A stretch of DNA of 64,000 nucleotides from Siphonodentalium dalli (GCA_032622095.1 CP136066.1:230520961-230584960); one strand, 5' to 3'. Counted from the first letter of the stretch, positions 21,961 to 34,759 are shown. The notes: generated by a model from the letters alone, not told the origin. Numbers and translations are program-made.

Positions 21961-23630
21961 AATTTATAACAAGCAAATCTCAGTAAGCACAATAGCTAGA
22001 AAGCTGGAAGTTTGTATTGAAATAGGGGTATACATAATCTAGTGCTTAGACCTATTGAGGATACTGTCCTTACTTGTATTGCAGAGTTATATCCATTTAT
22101 GTGAAAACATGGGTGTTGTCATATCTCCGAACATATAAGGAGTTCAGCACTGAAATTTGGTCGTTAGATACATCTTGATACCAACTGAAGCATGAGCACA
22201 TCAAAAACTTTCCTCTCCAGAGTTATCTCACATATATAGGTCATACTCAAATGTCTTCTGATCGCATGTCCTCACATAGCAAGAAAGATAGCTGGATTTA
22301 GTTTCTATGGTGGTGCTGGCCGTTGCGAATATACTACACAAAAATATTTTGGACAGGGTCGATGAAAACAAAATGACTTGACTTGAAAGGATTCAAATCC
22401 GAACCAATTTCAACAATCCGGGCTTACTGTTCGTTGTCACTATGTGGTTCGCATATTGCTCAGCATTATTAAGTAGTTGGCTACCATTTCGCCAGCTTTT
22501 AGATTCGATTATCTTATTTAGCCTATCCTCGTATATCGCCAGTTCTTGGTCAACCTACCTGGTCAGTATTGTTTTTGTTCTATCCATACATTTGCTGCGG
22601 TACTTCAATATGAAATCGACACCCTTTGTTCAATGAAAATGACCATGTTGACATCGTACTGTAAAATGAACGAAAGGTGCCGCAGGTAGTCCAGGTAGGT
22701 TCTTCTCTGACTGGGATGCGGATTTTTCTATGATCCGCGACCTATATAGAATAATGACGTCACGAGCGTAAACTCGCTCCTTTCAAATTATAGACCTGAA
22801 AGAAATCGAAAGAACAATTAAGAGCATTCACTGTTAGTCTCTTAAATATACATTATCCGATTAAACATTCCTCAATTACTATATTCCATTGGCTTCTGGG
22901 ATAACAAATATATGATTCGAGTCGAAGAACCCACTCTTCAAAGTTATTTTTTTCCGCTCAGCAAATATTCGTCAAACGGACCAAATTGCGGATCAAGATG
23001 GATAACTCTAAAATCAAGTGGTAAAACGGCCAAATTTTGTGATAATCAAGTGATAATACGGCCACATTACGTTGAACAACATGTTGATAAATAACACGTT
23101 TTGGGAAAAATTTTACCATATTTGAAAGTGGTTAGCATTATTTTGTTGCCATTAATCGATTCTGATAACGAAAGCGTAATTTGAAGAAATGTTGTTGTTG
23201 TAGTAACATGATGATATGGGGACCGTCTAATCGGATTGAGTACCTCTAATCCCATTGTATGGAAACCGTTCATTTGTCTCACTTCGGTACAAATTTTTGA
23301 AATCAGTTGAATAATTGCTGACTTTGGTTAGCTTTCGTGGAGTATACATGTACATGATTTTATACGGTATTTCTTGTACTTATCGGCATAAGTATATTTT
23401 CCTCACTATCTAATTGGGTATCCATAAAGCTTTGAAAATCGAGTGAACCACTCCATCCATTTGCATAATGGCTGTATTCTGGAAAGCAAAAATTGCATTT
23501 GCCTGAAAATGAAAGTGTCAGTGACACTGAAGCTCAACTTGGGGAGGAGTTAATAATTTTATGCTGAGCAGTCAATAGAATGATAAGTAGGAAAGTCAAA
23601 ATGTTTCAGTAAACGGATTGTATTCTGTAA
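21961..23630. other. Gene-free stretch
   Basis: A dispersed family tail lies near 21960-22200 (similar text near 28570-28700 and 30420-30560). The rest is unique AT-rich sequence. The hydrophobic frame at 22442-22636 has no homologous look. Confidence 0.4.
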
Positions 23631-23631
23631 A

Positions 23632-23700
23632 TAATTTCATCTCAAACAAAATCTCCAATAAATGTGGCCTGAATGATGTGAAGGGTGTGAAGGGTCTGTT
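23632..23700. repeat. GTGTGAAGG repeat, copy 1
   Basis: AATTTCATCTCAAACAAAAT, then ATGTGGCCTGAA and GTGTGAAGG units. The same order recurs at 24338-24420. Confidence 0.7.
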
Positions 23701-24337
23701 TTATGGTTTATGCCAGCATGGCAAAGGGGATGCCAATACCTATTAACTTCACACTGGGTGGATAGCAACACACCGACCCCCCCGGACTAGCAGGAAAATA
23801 CTAGTATGAAGGATCGACTGGTAACCGATAGTGACCCCTCGGCTATCTACAAGTCAACAAAGGATACAGGATAGTAAAAATCATTCTGCCGCCATACATG
23901 AACATTTTTCACGTGATAAGTGTATAAAATAGGTGTATGCATATCATGACGGAAAAGGAACGTAGCTGTAAGATATATTAAATATATGGGGATATTTTAT
24001 GGTTCTGTTGCCGAATTTGTACAGGTACATGTTTCCCCGTCCATCATGATACGAGATTTGTGAGGCATGATACAGGAAATGATTTAGCAACGCTCTTCAT
24101 TTAGCATCAGCCAATGATATTGTGTTTAGCTGTGCAGATTATAAATTATAATTTCTTATGTGATCCTTTAAAATATATCAATTTATATTGTACATAAGAA
24201 TTCCCGTAAATGAAAGCATAGGGGAGTATGCCACTAACATAAGGTGCTAACAGTTAAGGTGATATAGTAGTCAAACAACAGGTAAAGATAAATAGTTTAT
24301 TTGTTTAAATAATAGTATAATTACAGTAATTCTGATT
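23701..24337. other. Gene-free stretch
   Basis: No coding or RNA signal that I can defend. Confidence 0.4.
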
Positions 24338-24420
24338 AATTTCATCTCAAATAAAATCTCCACTAAATGTGGCCTGAAGGGTGTGAAGGGTGTGAAGGGT
24401 GTGCCGATGGATTCATATTT
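24338..24420. repeat. GTGTGAAGG repeat, copy 2
   Basis: Second copy of the 23632-23700 repeat, with three GTGTGAAGG units instead of two. The Pro-Phe-Thr triplet run in the minus-strand frame at 24271-24537 comes from this repeat. Confidence 0.7.
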
Positions 24421-24799
24421 GAAATCCAAGATGGCTTCAGGCCCCCATGGTTTTAAACAATTTCGGAAGAATTGGACATAATTCCGTCTAAAGGTCACCC
24501 CAAAATAATCATGAAGTTTGGATGAGGGATGTGGCATGTAGGGTGTACCAAAGGAATTTATTCATACAAAGAGTAAAATACAAGATGGCCGCTGGCGACC
24601 CGAAATTCGAAAAATATCGTCTCCCATCTAGAGGTCACCCGGAAGATAAATATCAGTTTTAAAAGGCGTAGGGCCGTTGGTTCTTCAATTACTTTTTATC
24701 GGTTAATGGGCGTATTGGAGATAACTTTTTCCTGCCTTTCCCGTGAGTCGATTATAAATTGATTATACAGTTTGTTTCTGCCCCAACGCACTTTGTCGA

Positions 24800-26080
24800 T
24801 TGATTACACAGTCCTGGAATGGCTATGGAAGTCCAACAAATTCGCCAAGTATGGCGATGTGAAGTCAGAACGAACACGGGAGCCCCTATACCTGATCACA
24901 TTTGTCTTGGGGAGAGAATAAAGAAACATCTGGACTTGATTGTATTGGGGTTGAGGTGATCGGTGGGATTTGAAGTGTCCTCCGCTTAGGGGCACCACAA
25001 AACATCATTTTAAAAACCATATTTGGCCTTATTCGTAGATTATTATTCGATTAGAATGTGATAATACAGTCCCGAAACGACTATGGAAGCTCATCAAATG
25101 AGGCAATTATGGCGATGTGACGACAGAACGAACGTGGAAGCCCCCAAACCTATAATATTTGTCTTGGAGAGATACAGGAAGAAACAGTTGTGGATTTCAT
25201 TTTATTGGGTTTGAGATGATCGAATAGGTTTTGACGTTTCTTCGGCGTAGTGGCAACATAACAAAACATTTGTTTGACAATATTTGACCTTATTCGTAAA
25301 ACAGTGGGCGACGGTCATCATGATATTTTATTGGTCAGATGTGAATTGGCCGAATGGCCCTCTTTTAACATCTTGACATAAATAGATCATGGGGCAGATA
25401 AGTGGCACGATGGGCCACTTTCCGCATTTGGTTTCCGGTCACTAAAACAGGTCGGATTTTGGATTTTTTTTCGAAAACATGTCCTATACTTACACTTCGA
25501 ATAATTTCTCGGGTTGGTTCGTCCCAAAATAAAAGGCCACCCCCAAAAATTCGTCCTTGTATCATGGTGTGTTTTCCTGCCCACCCCCTTGAGTCGATTT
25601 GAATTTGATTATAAAGTCCCGGAACGATTGTGGAAGTCCAACAAATGCGCCAATTGTGGCGATGTGAGGTCAGAACAAACATGGAAGTTCCCATACCTTA
25701 TCATATTTGTATTGGGCAGAGACAGAAAGAAACATCCGGACATCATTGGATTGGGGTTGAGGTGATCGGGTGGGCTTTGCAGTGTCTTCGACTTAGGGAT
25801 ACCCTAAAACACCCTTTGTTTTACCATATTTGGCCTTACTCGTAAAACATTGGCGACGGCCATCATGGAGTTTTATTGGTCAAATGTGAAATGGCCGAAA
25901 GTCCCTTATTTTAAATTCTTTACATAAATCGATCATGGGGAAAATAAATTCCACAATGGGCCAATTACACCAATTGGTTTCCGGCCATTAAGATGGGTTG
26001 CATTCTGGCATTGTTTTGAAAACATGTCCTATACTTACACTTCGAAACCTTTCCTTGGTTGGTTGGTCCCAAATATAAAA
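24800..26080. repeat. ~545 bp tandem repeat, one partial and two fuller units
   Basis: Units start near 24802, 25060 and 25606 with a CAGTCC(C/T)G(A/G)AA box and ATGGAAGTCCA/CTGGAAG text. The second landmark, GCGACGG(T/C)CATCATG, is seen at 25306 and 25851, giving a 545 bp period. Overlapping frames at 25365-25845 exist only because the units happen to be open; stops appear at the same positions in the other units. Confidence 0.75.
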
Positions 26081-26974
26081 AAACATATTATTATTTTCTT
26101 TATATTTTATTTAGTTATTTCCTGCCCACTGAAAAGACTTGCGTGAGTACATATATGTCCAAGTTTATAGGCAAATATTCCTTAGTTTTGAATGTATATA
26201 TCTACATGCGTGGCTATTTTGAGTTCAATGTTACAACCCTATAACAGTATTGAAATGGCGAACTGTGTGGTAAATTATAATGGCTCAGTCGATGTTATTA
26301 AATTCTCCATTATAGGGTTAATGTTTTCATGATTCTAACGAACATAAATTGTTTTATGGTGCCCACATTCATAGCAGGGTACCTTGTTTGTGGGCCATGA
26401 TAATGTGGCATCACCATTGCTCATTCTGAATATGGGCTCCATAACATATTCTGAATATGGGCTCCATAAATGTTTTTTTTATCAGATTAGACCAGTCGGT
26501 TAATCCTGATTTCGTATTTGGAAAGTTATGATATCCTGATGAAATAAACTCAGCATGACAAAATGTCATATGGTATGTGCATCTGTATGCATCATGATTA
26601 GTTTCTCGAAATCAGGCATGTAATAAGTATTATGAAATCGCATGATATAAGGTACAACAACTGATGGCACCATATAATCTATTACGGTATTATAGAGTGT
26701 CTGCGGGTTATAACAGACTGACATGACATGTCTAACATGTCTGTTGACAGCACAGAATATCCTAAATGAGCTTATGGACAAAATGATAAGATAAGAACTA
26801 ATACATAATCCAAACTGATTACAAATTATCAACATACTATGACCTCAATTTAGGTTATTGGATAATTGCCTGCTATGGGAAAGTAATTGTCTCATTTGGA
26901 AATGGATACGCCACGCATCGACCGATGGCAAATTAAAAGTTAATGATCCATGCTATTGGGAAATGAAATTAACT

Positions 26975-28819
26975 AATTAATATGGAAGTATATTTTTATT
27001 CAATTTTTTAATTTTTTTTCATTATTATACTTCCATGGTGTAACCAAGGAAGTATATTGTTTTTGTACTGGCGCCGTTTTCCGTTTATTTGGAAATACTC
27101 AGAAATTTATTGCAGTAGAAACACAAAACCTGTAGCGAATATGTAGGCATCTGAGGTCTACTAAAAATAAAGGTATCCGCATGTCGGTCCAATGTTTCTT
27201 GACGGGGTTATGGCCCTTTTTCGATTATTTTTCATTATTATTATTATTATACTTGACACTTTTGCAACCCTTATTACTCGAAAAGTATAAGGAGTAGCAC
27301 ACTAAAACTTGGTACGTATCTTGGGGTCAAAGAGTTTTATGCCCAAGTCGATTAAAGCATAGTGTCCGCATTTTTCCCGAGGAGTTATCTCCCTTTATCT
27401 GAAAACATTTCATTTTATTATCTCGGAAATTATAAGGAGCAGAGCATCGAAAATTGGACCGTATGCACACCTCGATATGCCCTACTGCCCACGGGCATCA
27501 AAACTTGTGTCCGCTCTTTCCCTGAGGAGTTACCGCCCATAAATAGGGACACACTAAACACCAGGATAAATAAACCGAGGTTTGTTTGTTTGTTTGTTTG
27601 TTTTTTGTTATAAGTGCGGTGGCACGTAAGCCGGTATACTGTAGGTATGCCTCCAAAATTTGCACTCTCTACTATACACGCAACCTGCTCAAGGGAGTGG
27701 TTGTGTCGGGTGGGTTCAGATTTGGCAAATTCCACCGAAGATCAAATGGGGAAAATTACTCCGAAAATCAGATATTGAGATAAAAACTTTTCGACGAGTG
27801 GATGTGATTAGTAGTATCTAAACGCAAGATTAGAAGACTTTTTAAATATTTAGAGTGGACGGTTTAACCCTGGTAGCGTAAAACGTTGTAACGGGTGATA
27901 TATATTACTCAAATTCAAACGGACTTATCAAGAACCAAGGCAAATGCATGAAAATGCTCACCGATATACTATATAGGTATGTCCGCTCAACTATAAAAGT
28001 AACCTATTGTCACGATTTGACCTGTCCAAAACACTCCCCGGACAAAAGTTTTCCTAGGTATCAAATTTCGTCGAAATCCGTTCGTTTTACCCGGTTTGAC
28101 CTTGAACTGACCATTTCGAAGATCAATGTCAGGTCGGGGTCACGATTTTACCCGCCCAAAACACTCCCCGGACAAAAGTACCCCTAGGTATCAAATTTCG
28201 TGGAAATCCGTCTGTTTTACCCGATTTGACTTTGGATTAAACTTTTTGAAGGTCAAGGTCAGGTCGGGGGTTGCGATTTCACCCGTCCAAAACACTCCCT
28301 GGACAAAACTACCCATGTTTATCAAATTTCGTTAAAATCCGTATAGCAGTTTTAGCTAACAGACAAACAAACAGACAGACAGAAGTTCCAAAATATATAT
28401 TAGATTTAGAAATGTCAATGCAAGTCCACCATCGGATCATAAAGCACCAATATGCATTCGCATGAAGAGGAACACACATATACGCATAACACTCACAAGG
28501 GATGGGATGGGATACCATGGAAGTATATCTGATTCCATGGAATCTGACCTCTAGTTATTTATTATTATTATTTATTATTCTTAGCAAATTTTCAACTCAT
28601 TTATCTCTGGAAGTACACGAGATAGGGAACTGAAATTGCGTATGTCTATAGACCTATACTAATTCTAACTGAATAGACTATATATGATATTGTCCCAGGT
28701 TGATTTACAGATATCCAGATTTGAGAGCTTCTATGCAGTTAATCGTTAGCAATTTGATACGAAAAAAGTTTTGAACAGGGACGAACTTATATTTTTGAGG
28801 TTTGGGTGAGGCCAAATTC
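26975..28819. mobile_element. 1.85 kb insertion flanked by a 20 bp direct repeat
   Basis: ATTGGGAAATGAAATTAACT occurs at 26955-26974 and again at 28820-28839, while copy A of the surrounding block has it once. That looks like a target-site duplication. Inside are ATGGAAGTATAT / TATACTTCCATGG boxes, TTATTATT runs and the 130 bp repeats at 28.0-28.4 kb. No transposase or RT is seen, so it is non-autonomous or a nest of smaller insertions. Confidence 0.6.
28012..28385. repeat. ~130 bp tandem repeat, three units, with ACAGACAG tail
   Basis: Units begin with CACGATTT(G/T)ACC and carry AAAACACTCCCCGGACAAAA, GGTATCAAATTTCGT and GTCAGGTCGGGGT. The last unit ends in GACAAACAAACAGACAGACA. The 60-79 codon plus frames across it are translations of the repeat. 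Confidence 0.85.
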
Positions 28820-29303
28820 ATTGGGAAATGAAATTAACTCCGAGTTCACAGTCTGCAATTCATTAGGAAACAAATAATTAATGTATTCTAGTTGGCATGC
28901 GAACGGATTGTCCCATGAATAAATCGGGTCGTAGTTAAATTGATAGTAACAATAGGCGACAATAGATTTATGTGCTGACCTCAACGAATAAAGTTATTGA
29001 GGTCCATTTAGCCCGAGGCCAACATACATTTTAAATGAGTATTTTTGTTTTATTATTGGGGTTTGGGATTTGACCCGGGATGATTTGAAAGGGCCGGAGG
29101 CCCTTTCGTACAACCCACTTGGAAACTATTGTGAGTGTTTTGTTTAATAAAATAAATATAAACAAAACATGAATAAAAATAATTTGTCAAATTTTTTCTT
29201 CTTTTTCTTAGGTTTCTTGATTTTTCTTTCACCTGTTGTTATTGGTTTTGCCGTAGTTGTTGCTGTTGACTGTGCTATAGGTTGCTGATCGTTCTTCAAT
29301 CTG

Positions 29304-29935
29304 TTATTGGTTCAGATCGTGTTCATTCCTTTCTTTTTCTTTGAATTCTGCCACGAAGACATGGTTCTCGGCTATCGGCTCCTGGGCACCTCTAAAGGTA
29401 TCTGCGGACTCTGTTGCTGAGTAAATGGAGCCGCTGTTGGTGGTATTGTATGTGGTGATGGATGAGGACACCGGGCCGTGATGATATCCCGGCGTCTGTG
29501 TTATGAATGAAGATTCCACTTCCACCACAGACCCCACTGCAGCTGCCTGGATGACATCAGTCGGCTGTATGTTGGAGTCTCCAGACTCGGCAGATGAAGG
29601 GTGTTCCCATTCAGTGGCTGAGTGGGGAGGTGGATCTGGGCGTCTCTCTGTCTCCACCGGGACTTCCTATCCGCGTCCCTGCGACGGTGTGAATGGCTCT
29701 TTCTCCTCCTCTTTTCGGTCGCAGCTGTTCCCCTGTACTGTGTTGTCCCATGGGCTTGAGACGGTATCGGGACACAATGTGTGACCCGATAATACAAAAA
29801 ATACTGCACACGGGTGCCTTGACAATGGATACTCCAACACAAGGCAGATCCCGCGAACAGTACCGAAAGAACATCGATCACCTCGGCGGCGGGGATTAAG
29901 GAATCCATAATCCGCCGAGTTGTCACGCCAATCAC
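29304..29935 (-). pseudogene. Unrecognised coding-like minus-strand stretch
   Basis: Two overlapping minus-strand frames: 144 codons at 29935-29501 and 117 codons at 29657-29304. The first has a hydrophobic segment (VIDVLSVLFAGSALCWSI) followed by a basic Arg/Lys/Ser tail. The second is rich in Ser, Thr, Glu and Pro and ends KEKERNEHDLNQ. One frame change near 29650 would join them, as would an intron. Higher GC and fewer stops than the neighbourhood suggest coding origin. I do not recognise the family. It might be a single-pass membrane protein or a captured exon. Confidence 0.3.
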
Positions 29936-30194
29936 CGGGCAGGCTAAGTCCTCTGAGCTAACCTAGGACGATCTATCACCGGGCAGGCTAAGTCATCGGA
30001 GCTAACCTAGGACGATCTATCACCGGGCAGGCTAAGTCATCGGAGCTAACCTATGACGATATATCACCGGGCAGGCTAAGTCATCGGAGCTAACCTAGGA
30101 CGATCTATCACCGGGCAGGCTAAGTCCTCGGAGCTAACCTAGGACGATCTATCACCGGGCAGGCTAAATCCTCGGAGCTAACCTAGGACGATCT
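29931..30194. repeat. 44 bp tandem repeat, six units
   Basis: Six units of exactly 44 bp, starting at 29931, 29975, 30019, 30063, 30107 and 30151. Each has ATCACCGGGCAGGCTAA, then CGGAGCTAACCTAGGACG and ATCT. Units differ at one to three bases, so the array is young. It abuts the 5' side of the minus-strand frame at 29935. Confidence 0.95.
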
Positions 30195-30375
30195 GAACCG
30201 ACTGGCGATCGACGAGGAGATAACGATTTGTTCGATTCTGTCATCAATTCAATGTTTTGAGAAAGCTCGTTATTCAAGGAATTTATTTCTTAATACACAA
30301 ATTTATTTTGCCCAAGTTAAACCGCAATGTGGAATAATTATACTTCCATGGCTTAGCATGGAAGTATATTGTTAT

Positions 30376-31680
30376 TCAATTTTGTTTTTCCAATATTATT
30401 TATTATTATTTATATTCTTAGCAATTTTATAACGCTTATATATCAGGAAGTACAAGAGATTGGGAGCTGGAATTTCGTGTGTATATAATAGATTATATAG
30501 GATAATGTCCGCGCTTGATTTACAGAGTGAAAAATTGGGGTTGCTGTATCTCGAAAATTATGAGCCGCAGAGACTCCAAATTTGGACCATAGGTACAACT
30601 CAGTATGCCGTATTAAATTACGCCAAGACGAAAAATTCTATTTTTAGAACATAAATACTACTGATGAATCATCACAACTTGACGTACAGATTCTTGACAA
30701 CTAGTGATCAGCAACTTAAACAACTAGGCGTATAGAGACTGACGAGTGAGGTGTCCAAATAAATAGTCTCTACTTTCAGATTGTGAATACACTCGAGCCA
30801 CGTAATGTCAATATATGTTGCACACATTTTCTGAAGTGATCAAAGGCCGTTTTTATCTATAAAAAAGAGTTCTTCGCTCAAATGGAGCTCGCGATCGGCA
30901 AATGGGTATGGCCAAGTTATACTTAAGTTTATTGCTGTGGGGAAACCGTCTATCATGTCTGAAAACTTGTTTTTATGGTGTTGTTTTGATTCTTCAGTAG
31001 TATTTATGTTCTAAAAATATAATTTTTCGTCTTGTCGAAAGCAACTTCCGATTATATGTTTGTACGGTTTAGCCACTGTGACAAAGCAACCTGCCCATCG
31101 GAGAGCTGGCGTTCCGGTGGGTTCAAATTGGCAAATTCCACCGAAAACCAAAAGAGGAAAAATACTTTAAAAAAAACAAACATGGAGTTACAATTTTGTT
31201 GACGAGTGGATGTGATAGGGGGTGTCAACTTGCAACTTGATTTCGATGTCTTAAGTTTTAGCGCAAACGGTTTACTCGTGATGACGCTATATAGCGTAAT
31301 ACGTAATACATACAGTGGAACAAAGCCTACCATCGATATATGGCAAAAGACGAAATACGCCCATTTCCCCGCCAAATTCAAACAGGAGCGAGTGAAATGC
31401 GCGAGCAGGTACTTCGGTATACCATAGATACAACCCCGAAGATTGACGGTCGTGGTATAAAAGCAATCTGACTAACGGAGAGCGCGCATCGGTGGGTCGA
31501 AGCTTTTAACAAATTCCAGTAAAACCCGCAAATGAAAACAACATTTGACTTTTCGAATGCATGGGTAATGAATTAATCAGGACTGAGTGCCCGATGTTAC
31601 ATGTATTTACATATTATGTAGGAAAATAACCCCGGATGACTGTATAATTCAATACTATGAATAGATGTAGGTCCATGTAA
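30376..31680. other. Gene-free stretch with dispersed-repeat fragments
   Basis: GGTGGGTTCA...GGCAAATTCCACCGAA near 31110-31145 also occurs near 27705-27740, and a decayed form lies near 31490-31520. The frames at 31052-31427 fall in these repeats. No gene supported. Confidence 0.45.
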
Positions 31681-31689
31681 AGCGTCAAG

Positions 31690-32060
31690 TTTAATGATAG
31701 GTTTATGGTTATGTGTATATCAGGGTTATGTTTATGGTTAAGGTTATGGGTAGGGTCTGGTTTATATATTGGGTTACAGTTGTGGATACGGTTAATGTTG
31801 AAAAGGTGACCGTGCTATGCAAATGGTTTGGTTTTGGTTAGCCTTGTATGTATGACCAGACTTATCGAAAGGGTTATGATAAAGGTTCAGGGTATGGCTA
31901 TGGATATGATTTGCACGAGTGCTAAGAATATGGATAGGGTAATTTATTGGGTTAGGGTTAAGTGCTGTGGATATGGCTATGGATAAGGTTAGGGTTATCG
32001 ATTGGCTACAATTAATGTTGTGCTTATGGAAATGTTAGGATCATGGAGTGGTTTATAGGT
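31690..32060. repeat. Degenerate telomere-like GGTTA/GGTTAT repeat
   Basis: Dense GGTTATG, GGTTAGGG and GGATATGG words (for example GGGTTAGGGTTAAG near 31950 and AAGGTTAGGGTTATCG near 31985), with no fixed period. It could be an interstitial telomere-like tract or simple-sequence drift. Confidence 0.6.
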
Positions 32061-32399
32061 ATGAATTGGATAGGGATTTGTAGAGGGTTAAATTAAATAT
32101 GGGGATCGGGGATGGGGAATATGAATGGAAGTATCAAAATTCTGCAGGCCAGAATTGTAACCTCTAGTTTATTTTAATGTTGTCAAGCGCATTGAAAGCT
32201 CGGTGATATATGTGCGATATGTGTCATATATGATATGATATGTAATGGCTAGTACCACAGTAAATGATGTCGCATCCTAATCTGATAATGAGCTATATGT
32301 CGGGAATTTGTCCCTACAATTTCCCAAAAAAATTGCGATCGAAAGTCATAAATAAATCTTCTCATATCGGATATACTTTGATGAGTGTCCAAGCAACCA

Positions 32400-34045
32400 G
32401 ACCAGTATAGAAATACAGCCAGTGAGTGTCCAAAACCACCTAACGGTCCCAAACCATCTAAGGGGCGTAAAACCACGCAACGGGTGTTTCAACCACCTTT
32501 TTAATTATATATCAAATTAATCGGTGAGTGTCCCAGTCCATAGAATGGGCTTCCCAAATCAATCAGCTAGTGTCCCATAAAACACAACCCACCCAAATAG
32601 TGTCACAAACTACCCAAATAGTGCCCAATGTGTGTTCCAAACCATCCAATGATTGCCATATGTCACCCATCGAGTGTCCCTATTCATGGATGTGGTGTCC
32701 CAAAACCACACAAATGGGTATCTCAAACCATCAAGTGTGCACCATAAACCATCCAATGGGTGTCCCAAAACAACAAATGTGTCCATAATCATCCAATGGG
32801 TATCCCAAGCCACACGATGATCATCTCAAACCACCAGGTGTGTCTAAAACGTCAAACTAGTGTCTCAAACCACCCACTGAATGTCCCACATATTAACCTA
32901 ATGAGTGTCCCGACTCCAAACTAGTGTACAAAACCATCCATCAAATATATCAAACCGTCTTTTGGTAAACTCATTGGATGGTTTGATAAACTCGTATGAA
33001 ATACTCGATGGAGGTTTTTGCACAATATTGTGGATGTATTGAGATGACAGTTGGTAGTTGGTCTGTAACACCTGTCCAGTTGGATGGATTGAGAACTCTT
33101 TGGATTGTTTGTTATGCTAGTTTTATGGTTTGGGTCACACGCTGGGTGATTTGTGACTTCAGATGGATGGTTTTAGGGCACCAATTGGGTTGTTTGTTCA
33201 CATTGATTGGTTTGGGACACTCGCTATAGAGTTTAGACACTGGGTTATGCGCATTGGGATATTGCGTGGCCGTTTTGGATGACTGATTGGGCCGTTTGGG
33301 ACACTATAGTTGATTGGATTGAGACGACAGTTGTATATTGTATGACATATGACACTCTTGGGATACTAGTTGCGCGGAATGGGGTACACATTGGATGCCT
33401 GCCACATGTGGTTTCGGATACCCGATGGGTGGTTTGGTTACCTTGGTACACCCATTGTGTGATTTGGGGCACTGCTTGAGTGGTTTTACACACTCGATGT
33501 GTGATCATCGTATGGTTTGGTTTACACGTTTGATAGTTACAGACACCATTGGATAGTTTTGGACACGTGTTGGATGGTTTGGGACATACCTGTGTGGTTT
33601 CGAACATCGGTTGCAAAGTCTGGAGCACTACTAGTGTTGTTTGGAAACATTCGTTGAATGGATTTGGCCCCTCATCAGGTCGATTCAGACACTCATTTAG
33701 AGGTTTGGGACACTTACTTGGTTAGGTTGGAATACCAGATGCATGGTAAGGGGGACTATATGTGTGGGTTATGACACCAGTTGAGTATCGTTTGGGGCAC
33801 TAACTACCTCAGTCTACATCAGTCTGGGTGGTTTGTGAAACTCGTTTGATGGATTGGGACACCCCTTCCATGGTTTGGGACAATATTTGGATATGAGCGC
33901 CCGTCGTATGGATTGGGATACTCACATGTTGGATTTTTGATACTAGATGGGTTTTGTAACTCTGTATATGGTTTGGAGCACTCATTAGGTGGTTTGGGAT
34001 ACTCATTTGATGTATTAAGAAACTAGTTTGTGGCTTTGGAACTCG
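32400..34045. repeat. ~20 bp degenerate minisatellite that switches strand
   Basis: From 32400 to about 32950 the units read GTGTCCCAAACCATCCAATGG on the plus strand. From about 32975 to 34045 they read as the reverse complement (GGATGGTTTGGGACACTCG). The turn lies near 32940-32990, where CAAACCGTC...GATGGTTTG faces itself. Every frame in the interval (Thr/Gln/Pro-rich or Trp/Val-rich) comes from the unit. Confidence 0.85.
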
Positions 34046-34222
34046 TATGGTGGCACATATGACTACATTTGGCTATATATTTATTCGATATCGTAAGATT
34101 TAGTAAACAAAAATCAACCAAAAACACTTCAATTGTTCACTTCCGACTCAACACTTTTTGACACCGAAGTATTAAATCCTCGGGATATGACTTATCATAA
34201 CGGATTAGGATTCGCCACTTTA

Positions 34223-34720
34223 TAGTTTTAGAGTCAAGTTATGCACGAACTGGCAGGCATATGCTATGGCAACAAGAATAATGCGTTTTTGGTGCAGGTT
34301 TCTGTCACATTAATACATTTAGAGGACACTAAAGTGATTAGTAGTAGACTCCAGGAAATGGCCGTCATATTGTCTGTTACATACACGGCCACATGTTAGT
34401 GTCAAAAGAGTTTGAGCAGACACCCTTACGAAAAAAAATGGATCAAGTTTAAAACTTTTTAGACAGCGAATTGTCACATCGTCGGAATAGTAGTCAAAGT
34501 ATGCACGAAATGGTAGGCATACGATATGGCAACAAGAATAATGCGTTTTTGTTGCAGGTTTCTGTCACATTAATAATTTTAGAGGACATTGAATTGATTG
34601 GTAGTACACTCCAGGCAATGGCCGCCATATTGCCTAGTACATAAACGGCCACAAGTTAGCGTCAAAATAATTTGAGCAGACATCATTACGAAAAAAAAAA
34701 TGGATCAAGTTTAATACATG
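34223..34720. repeat. ~262 bp direct repeat, two units
   Basis: TATGCACGAA(C/A)TGG(C/T)AGGCATA at about 34242 and 34501, then TTCTGTCACATTAATA and ATGGCCG(T/C)CATATTG in the same order. A TTACGAAAAAAAA box closes both units. Confidence 0.85.
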
Positions 34721-34759
34721 GCCCACAGTCTGGGGATGCACGTTGGCCGACCTGGTTCC

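Larger units (their letters stand above)
29043..30227. mobile_element. 1.18 kb inserted segment, GC-richer than its surroundings
   Basis: Replaces 57 bp of copy A of the duplicated block. It holds the minus-strand coding-like stretch at 29304-29935 and the six-unit 44 bp repeat. No transposition enzyme was recognised; an insertion with capture of a host exon is one reading. Confidence 0.45.
26163..30375. repeat. Segmental duplication, copy B, with two insertions
   Basis: Second copy of the block at 20806-21960. It differs by an extra ~130 bp at 26351-26484, which contains a doubled ATTCTGAATATGGGCTCCAT. A 1.85 kb insertion lies at 26975-28819, and about 1.18 kb (29043-30227) stands where copy A has 57 bp. 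Confidence 0.8.

Noticed and set aside
22442-22636. Hydrophobic 64-codon frame as a membrane protein
   Set aside because: No start context, splice signals or family resemblance; AT-rich DNA often gives such frames.
25365-25845. Overlapping frames on both strands as an exon
   Set aside because: They lie in the 545 bp repeat, and the matching positions in other units carry stops.
28012-28335. Small plus-strand proteins with DLTCPKHSPDKS-type repeats
   Set aside because: They are translations of the three 130 bp repeat units, with different ends in each.
32528-34006. Thr/Gln/Pro-rich and Trp/Val-rich proteins
   Set aside because: The frames follow the ~20 bp repeat on both strands and show no domain.
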